From NCBI GenBank assembly GCA_034509755.1, contig CM067555.1:6270142-6334141 (forward strand): DNA of 64,000 nt, written 5' to 3'. Positions 45,114 to 56,877 of the stretch are shown in pieces (within the stretch, counting starts at the first letter, position 1; each line of letters opens with the position of its first letter). The notes below the pieces were generated by a model. The model searched no databases. It was not told the DNA's origin and saw only the letters and a program-made list of their open reading frames with translations. Source of the stretch: Anisodus tanguticus. Lineage: Eukaryota > Streptophyta > Magnoliopsida > Solanales > Solanaceae. The translations under genes and the position numbers were made by a program.

Positions 45114-46263
45114 AGTACCACTACTATGCAACTTGCTTTTTTCTTATAAAAGAAATGGGGGAAAATCAAAATGTTACAATACTACACAAAATTGAATTGG
45201 CAGCTCATATTGTCATAATAGTAGTATAATTTTATCCGTTCAAGTCTTGATGAGCCAGGTCCTTTATATAGAAAGAACAAAATAAAACCGCACCCAAAGA
45301 GCCATAATTTTTGGCCTATTTCAAAATTCTAACAAGGACTGGTACTTTTGTCTTGGACTAGGACCACATGAGTTTTAAGTTTTTCTGATGAAAGATGCAA
45401 ACTCTTTCTTTACCAAAATACCAATTGAAGTTGAGAGAAAAAAACAAAAGTGGGGTTGGAAAAACACAACCCAAAAATAAAGAGGAAATGGTCCATGGGG
45501 GGCACCTTCATCACGTGAAATTCATGCGCAGATTCTTATCCTCTTTTTTTTTTTTTTTTTTTTGGGTAATCATATCTTATAATAATGGACCCTCGCCTAC
45601 CATTCTGGCTGATGTCATCATCTCCTTCGAATTTATTTTTTCGGAGCCTCACACAAAATATTAGTGGTGTGAGAATTTTTTTTTCTTCTCATAAATTGAT
45701 GAGCTCAAATCTTATATTTTTGAATTCATAAAATTCGGATCTACTAACATATAAGATAAAAGAAATTTCACATAATTAATATCAGTGAGATAAGGCTCAC
45801 GGAAAAACATTCAAAGGAGATGATAACACCAAACAAAATGGTATTATTATAAGGTAAAATTACCTTATTTCCTCACAGTAAATTGGAACAAGAAAACCAA
45901 AACCTCTTGTTTCTTTTTGGAAAATCTACGCAAAAGCAATAATAAGAAAACAAAATTTGAGGAACAAAAATCTTTAAGCATTTGTTAAGTAACTTCCATT
46001 GCACAAAAAACACTCAAGACTTGTGCATAGTTTGTGTATTCAAGATCTTTTTTGCAAGGATTGTTATTCTTGAATGATCTCAACATCCTCTTTGGTAAAA
46101 ATCCGAACTTTTCCACAAATCCACAAAGTGTATGAAGGTTCAAAAACTAAACAAACCATGGTTCTCTTTTCTTTTTCTTTTTTGATTGTTTGGAGAAACA
46201 TATTCAGGATTTAAGTTTTATGAATTCCATCACTGTACTTGCTCCAGTGAGGTCGAGATAGAT
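45114..46263. other. 3' flank of D14, no gene seen
   Basis: AT-rich. A run of T at 45544-45563. On the D14 strand this holds the 3' UTR and terminator, but no clear AATAAA close to the stop codon was found, so the transcript end is not placed. Confidence 0.45.
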
Positions 46264-48162
46264 TCATCTATGTAAAAGAGCTCTTCTCAATTCTTGAGCC
46301 AATAAGGTAGGGGCACTAAGGTGGGGCAAATGTCCTTCAATATTCAACCAATGCACTGTGTTCCGCCCACCAAGGTGATTCTTTAGGTACGTAGCGACTG
46401 AAGCAGGTACAGAGTGGTCCCTTGCTGTCTGAAAAATGTGACATGGAACTTTCACAAGGCCTAAAACTCCCCTCATGTCACTATTGAACACTGTCCTCGA
46501 CACGAACAATGTTATGTCCGGTCGCATATTGAACAATGTCCTGCTGAATTCTCGTACCGCCGCCGGAACATCGGCTCCGACGGCCAACGGAGCAAAACCA
46601 TTGACCCATGCCTCGTAATTTGCCTCCATTGCTGAAAATACTTTCTCTATTTCACCTTGTTCAAATCCACCATGGTAGTCTTCATCATTCAAGAACCTGA
46701 TTGGAGTAACATTTATTTATTAAAGATTTGGTGGAGATAAAAAGAAAAAGAGATAAGGATTCAGACATGAAATGTCAATTGATTGATCATAACATTCCTA
46801 AGCAAATCCATGAATTTTGTCAAACTTAGGATAAGATAAGTTAGTTTGACAAAAGTGCTCTTAACTTTATTGGGAATTGAGTAAAGTAAAAGAAAACAAT
46901 AAAAAAAAGACCACGTTAAATATTCCCATATCACGAGTAAACCAAACTCAGTTCTTAGCTCTTATTTCTACTCATAAATCGATCTAACTCAGTCGAATTA
47001 TATGTGTATTATGTACACAGAAATATCCTCGAAAATTTTGCAAAATCACTTGTCTATTCTTCGTTACACTTAAAAATGACTTGTTACATGCCTTTAATAT
47101 CAAAGGCCGTTTTGATCGCGAAATCATATTTTACCTGATCGCATGCTTAACTGTCCACAAATAAAATTAATGAGCTATTTAAAATATCATGTGGACTAAA
47201 TTTATCAGAACCCATTTGCCCATTCTTATATTCCCCATTTTTATATGTTGTACTTCCGCAGTCTCATAATACTTGTCATTTCACTTCTCAAAATTAATTT
47301 GATTAATTTACATAATTATTGATAGATTAATTTAATAATTTAAAATTAAAATTTAGATATTTGATAACTATACGAAATCACTCTAAATTTAATATTTTCA
47401 TATTAATATGGTGAAAATATATATTTGTTAAATTTCATGTGGTTTAACTCGCGAAACAAAACGTGATAAAGATTTTGTAACAGAAGCGAGAATAATATTA
47501 CTCCATTTATCCCAATTTATATTACATTTTTTCGCTTTTCGAGATTCAAGCCATATGAAATTTGATCAAAGACAAAAAGTTATAACTTAGAGTACTTTCA
47601 TGTAGTTTTCAAATATATAAATTTCAATATTAAAATATTATATTACTCTTATTCAATTTAATTTTAAAATTTTAATCAAATTTACTTTTAAAAATTGGAA
47701 AGTGTCACGTAAATTGAAAGTAACTTTTTAACTATAGCAATCTGAAAGCTAAAGTAGTAAAAGTGAGAAAAGTCAAATTTTTTTTTTTTACCTGGGAGAA
47801 GCACCGATGAGGATGAGTTTGGAGAAGAGTTCAGGGCGGCGAATAGAAGCGAGAATTCCGATAATAGCGGAGACAGAGTGGCCAACATAGGCACAACGTT
47901 CAATACCAAGAACATCAATAATATGAAGTAGGTCATCGACATAAGGGTCAAGTGTCGTATAACGGCTAAAATCAAAGAAATCAGGATTAACACTGCCAGC
48001 ACACACAAGGTCATAGAGAACAACACGGTAATCTCGGAGAAAAAAAGGTAGAATTCGATTCCAAGCAGATTGGTCGGTACCGAATCCATGGGCTAACACC
48101 AGAAATCTTTCACCTGAACCTACGACTCGTACGTTTAGAGCATCCAAAAGTGACTGACCCAT
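46264..48162 (-). CDS. D14: Strigolactone receptor D14 (DAD2-type alpha/beta hydrolase), two exons
   Basis: Coding join on the minus strand: exon 1 48162-47792, exon 2 46696-46264; 267 codons including a junction codon CCCAG|G (Pro-Arg), GT donor at 47791-47790, AG acceptor at 46698-46697, intron 1095 bp. D14 binds and hydrolyses strigolactones, then recruits the F-box protein MAX2/D3 to degrade D53/SMXL repressors and so restrains shoot branching; it acts in nucleus and cytosol. Seen here: oxyanion motif HGFGTD (25-30), nucleophile GHSVSA with Ser96, Asp217 in ARDHS, His246 in EGHLPHLS, all three triad members present, and D14-type PRFLNDEDYHGGFE leading into the lid helices. KAI2 paralogues start MGIVEEAHNV-like and lack this pattern, so D14 is preferred. 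Length equals petunia DAD2 and Arabidopsis D14 (267). No damage seen: likely functional. Confidence 0.96.
47253..47490. mobile_element. Stowaway-like MITE in D14 intron (first)
   Basis: Left end CTTCCGCAGTCTCATAATAC after TA; right end GTTACAAAATCTTTATCACG-type inverted to it, ending CAGAAGCGAG before AATA. Ends resemble the CTCCGTCTCAAAATA Stowaway group. Degenerate, so borders may shift a few bases. Confidence 0.5.
47501..47720. mobile_element. Stowaway-like MITE in D14 intron (second)
   Basis: Begins CTCCATTTATCCCAATTTAT after TA; ends GTGTCACGTAAATTGAAAG before TA. Internal words TTCGAGATTCAAGCCATATG and TTTGATCAAAGACAAAAAG match a common Solanaceae MITE, related to the one at 59812-60195. 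The right end is eroded. Confidence 0.5.
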
Positions 48163-48316
48163 TTTGAGGGAAAAGAAAATGAAGAATATGTTAGGGGATT
48201 GGAAACTTGAAGAGAGTGTACTCTAATTTTTTTTGTTTGGTTTCTTTTTGTTTAATGGTTGGCTAATTCTGTTGGGTAGGAGTTGTGTGATGGTAAAAGT
48301 CTTTGCAGGGGTGTGG

Positions 48317-48326
48317 TATTTATAAA
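48317..48326 (-). promoter_or_regulatory. D14: Putative TATA box of D14
   Basis: Minus strand TTTATAAATA, about 155 bp upstream of the ATG, followed by a pyrimidine/A-rich leader with ACACAACTCC and a Kozak-type CTCAAAATGGG start context. Predicts a 5' UTR of about 120-130 bases. Confidence 0.6.
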
Positions 48327-48349
48327 GGTGCTAAGAGGAGACTATTTGG

Positions 48350-50141
48350 ATGGATTTTTTATGGATTTGTTTTTTGAAAAAATAGTCACTAAATATGTTC
48401 ATAAAGTATGTGAAAATGAACAGATGGGTCTTTAGTTAATAGTTTAGCTCATTCACACTCAATAATTAACTAAAATATACCTCTTAATTTAAGAGGATAA
48501 AAATTCATATTATACGTGGATGAATAAATATGCCCTCCATATATGGAGGTTGAATAACTTTGGATGTCTTAGAATTAGAACGTGTCCCGAGATCTTGTGC
48601 TAATTGTCTTTTTAATCAGTTAGGTTAATTAGAAGCTTCTATTAAATTAAGAATATATTTAACCTTTTTTTTATTTAAATACACGAAAGTATTTATACTT
48701 CACAAATTAGATTCGTGAGAAGCACGTGAACCGTTTAAATTGAAAAAACATTCGTAGCAAATCAGACCAGCACTAGCCAATTCCGTTAAATATAACTATC
48801 GTCACTTACTTTTAATATAACGGAGATTAAAGGGATTCAAGTTTGATAAATATAAAACAATGAACATGTATAACATATATCCTAAAGGATTATTTTAGAC
48901 AAACTTGAAACATAAATAACTACTTTTGTCATGTTTGCTTATTTTTTTTCTAATGACAAGGCACTATGTTTTGAGAAGATAAAAGATAAATCTAGCATGT
49001 GACATATTTTAAGTGGACGTCCATAATTGGTTGTACTTCTATAAACTCTGGCTCTTTGCCTTGGATTGTTGTATGATGTCAAAGAGTTGTCTCGTGGCTA
49101 CAAATTAATCCAGAGTACCTTCGTTTATTTGGACCTTAGATATTAGATTTTTAAAAGCTTGACAAGGAGTAAGTCAAGAATTTTGTCTTTTCCAAATAGG
49201 GTAGTTCAACTGTTGCTTTCTTTGGTTCTTAGCAAAATATCCTATAAAATTTATTTTGCCCCAAAGCCTATTCTAAGGGGATAAGGAAAAAGAGAGGGCC
49301 TTAGTAAGTGGGAAAAAAAAGAGAGGCAAAGTTGAATTGGTTCGGATAATTATGTCGTTTCAAGTGGTTATTAAGTTGGTTTAGCAACAGATATAATCAA
49401 TGAGGTAGATATTATGTAGATACTCGTCTAGCTCCTCACTGTTCTAATCTTTTTTATAAGCTCTTTGAACGTCCAATTTTACTATGAACCTTAAATCATG
49501 CGTGCATTTAAAATGACGATAATTTCAAAGTTAAAGATTGAAGCCATAAATTTTAAAGTTTTAATCCACATCTAAACCGACTATCTTTCGCTAGCATATT
49601 CATTTGACGACTAAGATTCAGAATTTACATTTGACGAGGATAGTCATGAGAGAAAGAAAGTAAACATTAAATACAAGAAATTAACAAATAAATATTACTG
49701 TAATGTGGAAAAGATAAAGCTAAAATAATTCAAATCTTTTTATGATTCATTGATGGAGATAATGCATAAAGACCACGAATGTGTGTGCTGTCATTTATCA
49801 ATAACCACCTAAATTGTCTACATCCAGCAGCTTCCTCATAAATTTTGCATTGCATTTCATTCTCTTTTTCTCACCAAACATATATACATGTCACTATTTT
49901 CCAAAAAATATGCCCATAGTTGGGCTAAAGGACAGTGGTGGCCGGACGGTCCCAAGAGAATACTTATCTACAAAAATTTCCAATCTCGTATCTTCAATAA
50001 AATCCTTATATTAATTGAAATCCAAAGCTAGTCATATAGGGACTTGCCCAACACAAAACTTAATGGGCCTCACAAGTCAGAACGCATTCATGACTTTGTA
50101 GTACTATGCTTGTTTCTACTTCTTGTTATTGACACCATATA
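48350..50141. other. Upstream region of D14, no gene seen
   Basis: About 1.8 kb AT-rich DNA that includes the D14 promoter on the minus strand. No other coding frame or repeat border was supported. Confidence 0.4.
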
Positions 50142-50542
50142 GGGCGTGTTTGGTAGGAATAAAAATGTTTTTTTGGAAAATAAATGTTTTCTTACTTATT
50201 TTTTAGTACTGTTCGGTAAATATTAAGTAAGTAAAAAACTTATCCCAAGACATCTATATGTAACATATCTAGCAAAACACTATGGCGATGAATAGAGTGG
50301 AGAGTGAGAGTTCGGGGATGGCAAGAGGTGTGATGGTCAAGAGTTGGTGTTGGGTGGGTGGGTATAGCTGGAGACAATAAACAATTGGAATGTCACTTAT
50401 AAACTTGTTTTTCTACTTTTATTAGTGAAGTCATTTTCTTCATTTTAAAGAAAATTATTATCCTAGAGAAAATACTTTTCAAAATATTTTGATCAATTAA
50501 ACATGAAAAATTTGATATTTTCCTCCTTATCAAACACACTCA
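50142..50542. mobile_element. MITE with TGTTTGGTA-type ends
   Basis: Left end GGGCGTGTTTGGTAGGAA and right end TCCTTATCAAACACACTC are inverted with few mismatches; about 400 bp, AT-rich, with TTTTCC/GGAAAA words inside. ATAG flanks both sides. Superfamily (hAT or PIF/Harbinger) not settled. Confidence 0.6.
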
Positions 50543-50652
50543 TAGTGTATTAGTGTTTATGTCCATTCTTAGAGACGTGGCATAGACCAATCTCATTTCA
50601 TGTCTTTAGTTTTTTTTTTTTTTTGATATTTTCTGTAAGCAAAATGAACCAA

Positions 50653-50889
50653 TGAAAAAGAATACATTGATGAAGAGGATGAATTGAGAGAGAATAAATT
50701 AGATCTCGTATTCAATCCTGCCACCGATTACAATGAAGATTGGTTGCTTTATATACAGTTATATAGTTAGTTAGTAATTGTAATTAGAAAAATATAATTA
50801 ACCAACTCTTAACAACTTTTTAAACTAATCTAAAACTGGGAAAAGACTAAACTACCCTTCCTATACACTTTGTATTATGTACTTTAACA
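50653..50889 (-). repeat. 3' LTR of Copia 7 (outer border approximate)
   Basis: Begins TGTTAAAG at 50889 next to the purine tract. TATA-like TATATAAAGCAACC near 50750 on the minus strand. The outer end is set at TGAAAAAGAATAC (50653) because LTRs end in CA, but no partner LTR confirms it. Confidence 0.6.
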
Positions 50890-51967
50890 TTCCCCTCAAG
50901 TTTGGTGTTGGAACAAGTTTAAAACACCTAACTTAAATAATAGATGATGATGTTGAACCTTAGTAAGGCCTTTTGTGAGAAGGTCTACTGGCTGATCTTG
51001 TGTAGATATATATTTAGTGGAGATTAGTCCTGATTGCAGTTTTTTTCTTATGAAATGAAGATCAATTTCAATGTGCTTTGTTCTTTCATGAAACACAAGG
51101 TTTGCAGCTATTTGGATGGTTGTCTTGCTGTCACTGTGTACTTCTATAGGCAATTGAACTTCTATCTCCAATTTCTTGAGTAGACCTTGAATCCAAATTG
51201 GTTCAGCAACATAGTAGCTAGACTTTTGTATTCTGCTTCAGAAGAACTCTTTGAGACTGGTTTTTTTTTACTTCCAATAAATGAGTGTTAAACAAGATAC
51301 TGCCAAGCTGGGCCACTGCTTCTGTATTTCGTGATATACACTTCTGTATATTAAGTGTATATCACAGGTATATTACCTTGTTTAACAATGAGAGACTGTC
51401 CTAGTTTGATTAGAAAACCAGTGATAGATTTTCTTGTTAAGGGACATGCTGCCCAATCTGCATCACAGTAAGTAGTGATGTTGTTTATATCTTTACTAGA
51501 TAATAAAATATCTTGTCCATGCTGATTTTTGATGTACTTAACAATCCTCATAGTAGCTCCCATATAAGACTGTTTTGGACTTTGAAGAATTGACTGAGAT
51601 GTTAAACTCCACAAGATATATCTGGTCTAGTTACTGTTAGATACAACAATTTCTCAATTAACCTCTGATATGAAACTGGATCTATGCAAGGATCATTTTC
51701 TTTCTTCTTCACTCTTGATTCATCTTCTGAATACTAATCATATTATATAGAGGTCAATTTCACATTTATATCTACTGGAGTACTAAAAGGCTTTGCAGCA
51801 GATACCCTTACTTCTGATCTAGAAAACTCAATAGCAAAAAAATATTTGAGTTCACCTAGGTCATTCATCTTAAATTCAATATGAATATTCTTAACTACTA
51901 GGAGTAGAATAAGTTGCTTCTTTTCATTTCTTTGATCCCGTATTGTGTTCCGAAAATTCTCGACCAA
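50890..51967 (-). pseudogene. Copia 7 RT C-terminus and RNase H (interrupted)
   Basis: From 51967: EFKMNDLGELKYFFAIEFSR, SAAKPFSTPVDINVKLTS; a gap and frameshifts; MRIVKYIKNQHGQDILLSSK, ITTYCDADWAACPLTRKSIT with the RNase H Asp pair; SLI then the 102-bp insertion, then SSSEAEYKSLATMLLNQF, then EVQLPIEVHSDSKTTIQIAA, HERTKHIEIDLHFIRKKLQS and PVDLLTKGLTKVQHHHLL to the stop at 50896. Broken by insertion and frameshifts. Confidence 0.85.
51286..51387. mobile_element. 102-bp insertion with TG..CA ends, 5-bp target duplication and a hairpin
   Basis: Starts TGTTAAACAAG and ends CTTGTTTAACA, an 11-bp perfect inverted repeat with TG and CA termini. Flanked by ATGAG on both sides (51281-51285 and 51388-51392). 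Inside is GTGATATACACTT, nine bases, AAGTGTATATCAC, a perfect 13-bp hairpin arm pair shared with the Copia 5 LTR. Its right end resembles the right end of that LTR. Either a shrunken solo LTR of that family or a tiny MITE. Confidence 0.7.
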
Positions 51968-52054
51968 AATTCATATTTTGTTAAAGATAATCCGAGATTT
52001 TTAGCAAAAAAAATGTTCAAGAACTCTAAAGTGCAAATTAAGGTTTTCTCCATT

Positions 52055-53254
52055 TATTGAAGTATGTTAAGGTAAATTATTTCTTTCTTTTGACATGTTC
52101 CATGTAACGAAATATAACCGTGATATTGTTCCATAATTTATTCTACTCCTAGTAGTTAAGAATATTCATATTATTGATTCCTATGCTAAAAGCATGTCTA
52201 AATATGTTCTTAAGTCCTTATTGAGGCATATAGAAAAGATGTTGATATTCACAATGTTAGCCAAAGGGGCAAGGATATTATTGTCATCCGACAAATTCAG
52301 AAAATGTTTTATTGTCATTCATGCATTTTCATTTACATCATATTATATATTATTCTGGACCCATTTGTGCTATGTACACTACTATATGGTAAATATTATA
52401 TATATGTAGGGGATATGGGGAAAGGGAAAGGCGTTATATATGCACACCACCTGCAGCTGGTACAGACTATCACGTAAAGAAAGTTTCCTATGAGGTCTAA
52501 ATGATGTGATGCCCACGTGTAGCCGATATAACCTGATGCCCACAGAGGCGGTTATGTACAGGAAGAGCCCATGTGTGGCCAATATATATGTATACCGCAT
52601 TTGCATCATGCATACATTCATTAACCATTATATGGTATGATGCCCACATAGGATGTTATGGTAAGGAAGATGCAGATGAGACCGATGTATATGTATACCG
52701 CATTGTGCATGACATTTAGGCATATGTATTAGGACCCTCAGAGATAATTACTGTTGGTCGGTTGTTCTTGTTTCAATTTATTGTTATATCTTGTTATGTT
52801 ATTATTCATGTCTGACATACTCAGGACATCAGTCGTAGTGACGTCCCTTTTGTCAAGGGACGCTGCGTTTCATGCCCGCAGGTTCACATAGGCAGGGTGA
52901 CGGTTCACGTTAGTTGATTGCGGATTTTTGGAGCACTCCTCTTGTTCGGAGTGTTGGTCTAATTTCGGTAAGGTACATTTTTGCTTACGTATATGGGTAT
53001 GGCGGGGCCCTGTCCCGACCTTTGATGTTGCTACTCTTAGAGGCTTGTTGATAGGTGTCCTGTGGATAATGGTCTTGTATGGCCTTGTCGGCCTTGGTAT
53101 GGGGATGTATATATATAAGTTGGTTACCTGATTTTACATAATCCTTTTCGGTTTAGTCCGTATTTAATTATGACTAGGTGTTGACGGTACGATTGGTGGT
53201 ACCCGACGGGTGGGGTCGGGTGCCCGTCGTGGCCCTCCGGTTTGGGTCGTGACA
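52055..53254 (+). repeat. Truncated chromovirus LTR (same family as 12220-14010)
   Basis: Shares GACATGTTCCATGTAAC, TTCTACTC-TAGTAGTTAAGA, TGCCCGCAGGTTCACATAG and CCTTGTCGGCCTT with the LTR at 12220. It ends TTTGGGTCGTGACA at 53254, the full LTR terminus. The first 750 bases of the LTR are missing. Confidence 0.85.
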
Positions 53255-53899
53255 AAGAAATGCCCTGATACAAGCTAGAGATCATTTCACGATGCTACTT
53301 TCTTCACAAAAAATGGGAGATGATGTTGATGCAGGGGGAAGCTAAAGTTGTTATGTTGTAGAGATTAAGGGGGAGAGATGTTGGAAGCTGAAACTGTTAT
53401 GTAGGGGTAGGAAGTTGCTGCTGCTGTATGATGGGCAAGGAGGAAGTTGAATGGTGTTGTTGAACCTCAACTATAAATGTTTGTTAAATGTTTTGATGGA
53501 TTGATTTGAATATTTGTTGACAATGGTTTATTTCTATTCATGTTTTGTATTTATTGGATGATATGTGTATATATGCGCTAACATCTTTGTTCTTTTCTAA
53601 TCATATGAATCGTACACACATGATTACTTGAAAGCCATCGCAGGTTAAGGGGGAGCATAGCATTGATATTATTGATCACAAATGTCGGACAACATCTGTC
53701 TCAATATCCTAAGTCAGTTTAGGTCTATAATGAGCTGAGAAGTTCCCTTCCCTTTTCTAAAATGCCTGAGTGGTCTGCTCAGCAAACGTACAAAGTGGAC
53801 CGCAGTTTGGTTGACCCTCTTCTTCCCATTTGGGTTGGGTTGACCCAGAAGTACAGTAAGAATGAATGGTTTTGTGAAGAAAGGCAAAAAGTGGGAGAT
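53255..53899 (+). other. Region before an LTR; no coding seen
   Basis: Several purine tracts of the type TTAAGGGGGAG (53368, 53646) and GTGGGAGAT (53891-53899) suggest 3' ends of LTR elements, but no pol motifs were read. Confidence 0.35.
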
Positions 53900-54700
53900 T
53901 GTTAATGTTGGGTTTGGTGTTGTGACAATTGACCCAACATATCTTCTGAAGTACTGATTTGATTGCATTAAAATGTTGGGACAAATATCACAACATTCGG
54001 ACCTATATTTTTTAGAACCGTTTTGCCTTACTTCACGTTAAGCAGTAATATTTTACTGTGAGGTAAAAACGACTTAGGAGTGGTGAATTGGAGTTGTGTA
54101 AAATGTGGGAGAAAGAGTCAAAGCTTGGGGAAGAAGTTGAGTAAGGAGCAAGTTAAAGTTGTTGAGATTTTCACTCCTTAATCATCTAACACAAGCTGCC
54201 CACCTTTCCCTCAACTTTCACAACCGATCGATGAGACTTTCAAGAGAATTCTCTACTATAAATAGAGACACCACAACAGTGTATCGATATCTAGAATCAG
54301 ATTGCAAAAATACCAAGAGAGCTCTCGGGATTTCATCTCAGAAATTTGATCACCAGTGTTGTCTGAGTGTGTTGACAACATTCTGTCCAATATTACAATT
54401 GTTGTTTAGATTCTAGATTAGTTTTGTATGGAGCGATTGTAATAAGGGGTTGTATATGTCTACTTAGTTAGATTTTTCAGGCAGAAGTCATCTGCGACTT
54501 CAACTTTTAATTCCTTTCAGTTTTATCTTGCAAATCTGTAAAGAAAGGAATTTGTATATTTGTATATAATACACATACAATACATTTGGTCATTGACAAT
54601 CATAAGTTATATAATATATATAACTTATGAAAATCTAAACCTTTGTGTTTTTTATTTTTCCGCTGCATTTTACTCTTAAAGGTTTTATGTTTTATCAAGT
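53900..54700 (+). repeat. LTR of an unassigned retrotransposon (right border approximate)
   Basis: Starts TGTTAATGTTGGGTTTGGTG after the purine tract GTGGGAGAT. TATA box CTATAAATAGAGAC near 54258. A reversed 280-bp piece of the same family is at 24990-25267. The end is not fixed; no TG..CA partner found. Confidence 0.6.
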
Positions 54701-56109
54701 GTTGTCACTAGTGTCGGATGACATTGTCACTGACATTCGAAAATTGTACGTGTAGTCGATTGATTCTGTTCATCTTGTTTTTATTTGATCCGTAGCTCCC
54801 TTCACCATCTATAATAACTCAATCCTTTAGTGATATTGTATGTTTTGGACCTACGCCCGACAACTTTAAAGCACATCCCTAGGGTCTAAAAAGCTTATTT
54901 TCTTATACATCCAGCATTTATCTGTATGTTGTCGATGTGAGATTTGCCAAGGTGCCACGGTGATGGAGTAATAGAATTATGAGGATTGAGGAACGTTAAG
55001 TCCAGAAAGAAATGGAGGATGAATGCGGCAACAAGAAAAAAATGGACCATGGAGTATATTCTCATTTCTTCTTTAGGAGGGGCCTATAGTATAATTTGAA
55101 AGCAACCTCCAATATATACATAGAGTGAAAATCACTGAAGTTGAATCAGATTCTTGTTTTGTAATATGAGTTCCAGCTCTCTCTTTATCTGTTGCTTACT
55201 CATTATTTTGCTATACATATCTACTCTATGAAGTATATATATTCATGTCCAAAATGATATATACATCAGTCATATATACATCCATCTTGCTCCTCTTTTA
55301 GCCTTTTTAGCCCTGAGATTTTGTCACTTCTCACAATTTGATCAAGCTGACTTTTTTGGAATAAAAGAAGTTTTTTTTTTACAGGAGTTCCAAGTACTCC
55401 TATTCTTATTAAAGACTTGTGCATCATATATGGATAAGTGTGAGATCGGTTTAGAGAAATTCTAATATTACAATTAAGCAACAAATTGTTACAAATAAGG
55501 TTCCAGTATTTAATTAAGTTTTATGGATTCATCCTTAAGTTTTTTTAATCATCTAACGTATTGTATTTTTAAAATATGAGTTCAGAGAATCCGATGCCGC
55601 AATACTACATCCGCCTATGCTATTAAGAGATTTATTATTTTCGTGAGTGTTCAGGAAAAAAAAAGATAGATAAGAGTACTTTTTTCTTACAAAGCTACTA
55701 CATGTAAGTGTGTTGAATGGGAATGGTTGGGAAGGTACCATTTCATGTTGAGTGGTGTATCTATTTCTTGTGTTTGGTTGTGAAATTGTGATGCCACATT
55801 TCCCTTATCTAGTTTCATGAAATTGCAGTATCCACTTACATTTTTTTTTTCTTCTTTTCCTCTTTTCCTCTTTTCCCATTTTCGTTGTTAGCTTATAGCG
55901 TAAGCAATTGCATCAGCTCTCCTTAGCTGCGCTAACATCATAAAATTAAAACAATGCAAATAAAGATTAATCATTTATCATTATTTCGCATTTCTTTTGA
56001 CTATAATTTGAGTTGATTAATATAATGAAGGGGTTTTATTATGTTTGTCTTTTCAAACGAAATGATTATATCATATATCTCGCGCTCTTTTGACTTGTGA
56101 CTTTTGTTT
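54701..56109. other. AT-rich spacer, no gene seen
   Basis: About 1.4 kb. T-rich run near 55840-55875 (TCTTCTTTTCCTCTTTTCC). No gene or element border supported. Confidence 0.35.
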
Positions 56110-56174
56110 CCTTCCTACAACAACAATAACATATTCAGTGAAATCCCACAACGTAGGATCTGGGGAGGGTAGAG
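56110..56174 (-). repeat. Retroposon 3' tail, part split by the hAT element
   Basis: On the minus strand CTCTACCCTCCCCAGATCC leads to CACTGAATATGTTATTGTTG, the TTG-rich end of a widespread Solanaceae retroposon. The other half is at 59692-59740. GGGTAGAG at 56167-56174 is the hAT target duplication. Confidence 0.65.
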
Positions 56175-56877
56175 CTATCCAGTGGGCCGAGAAGTCCCGC
56201 ACTCGCCCGCCCCGGTACCGGTCCCGCCCGCCCCAACCCGCCGGTTAAAATACGGGATTAGGATTGTCGGTAGCGGGGTTCGAACTCGGGACAGGACTAG
56301 GGCTCGTCCCGCCCGTCCCGGTCCTGACCCGTCCCGCCACCCGACCTGTCCCACCCCATTTGCAGAACTAACCGTTGCACAAACAATCATTTTCGATTTT
56401 AGCCGTTGTCAACGGCTAGTAACGACCATCCCCCCACCCCATTAACCCCCTACCCCTTTGATATTTATTTGTAATCCCTAAGTTAGTATATTTACACATT
56501 AACCCTATTTCTCAACTATAAATACCTCATTTTCCTCTTCATTCTTCTGACAAATCTCTCTAATCTCTCTCTCTACAAGTCTAAATTGCACACTAAATAT
56601 TATATTTTATTTGCTAATTTCTATCAAAGTTAAAAATTGGGAGTGAAGTTGGCAACTAGCTTGAGGATCATCGAGCAAAGTTTCAATTTTCAACCTCGAT
56701 TACACGTCGATGTTACGTCGGCGTTTGGTACCTTCGTTCCTTCTTTTATTTAAATTATTATTATTACTTAATTTTAATTATCGTACTTAATTTTCTTAAC
56801 TTTAATTATTTATTTGCATAATTATAAAGGAACGAGGTGAACATTTTTCTAGTAGAGGTATTAAGGGTAATAGGGGT

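Larger units (their letters stand above)
46697..47791 (-). other. D14: Intron of D14
   Basis: GT-AG intron at the conserved place between the ASPR and FLNDED segments. It carries two adjacent MITE-like insertions in its donor-proximal half and a T-rich run just inside the donor (on the plus strand 47778-47789). Confidence 0.93.
50653..51980 (-). mobile_element. Ty1/Copia retrotransposon 7, 3' part
   Basis: Minus strand: RT C-terminal part, RNase H, purine tract AACTTGAGGGGA (50890-50901), then 3' LTR starting TGTTAAAGTACATAATAC at 50889. The 5' half is absent; at about 51980 the homology stops. A 102-bp insertion lies in RNase H. Confidence 0.8.

Noticed and set aside
47688..48089. 133-codon hydrophobic frame on the D14 strand
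   Set aside because: Shadow of D14 exon 1 in another frame running into the intron.
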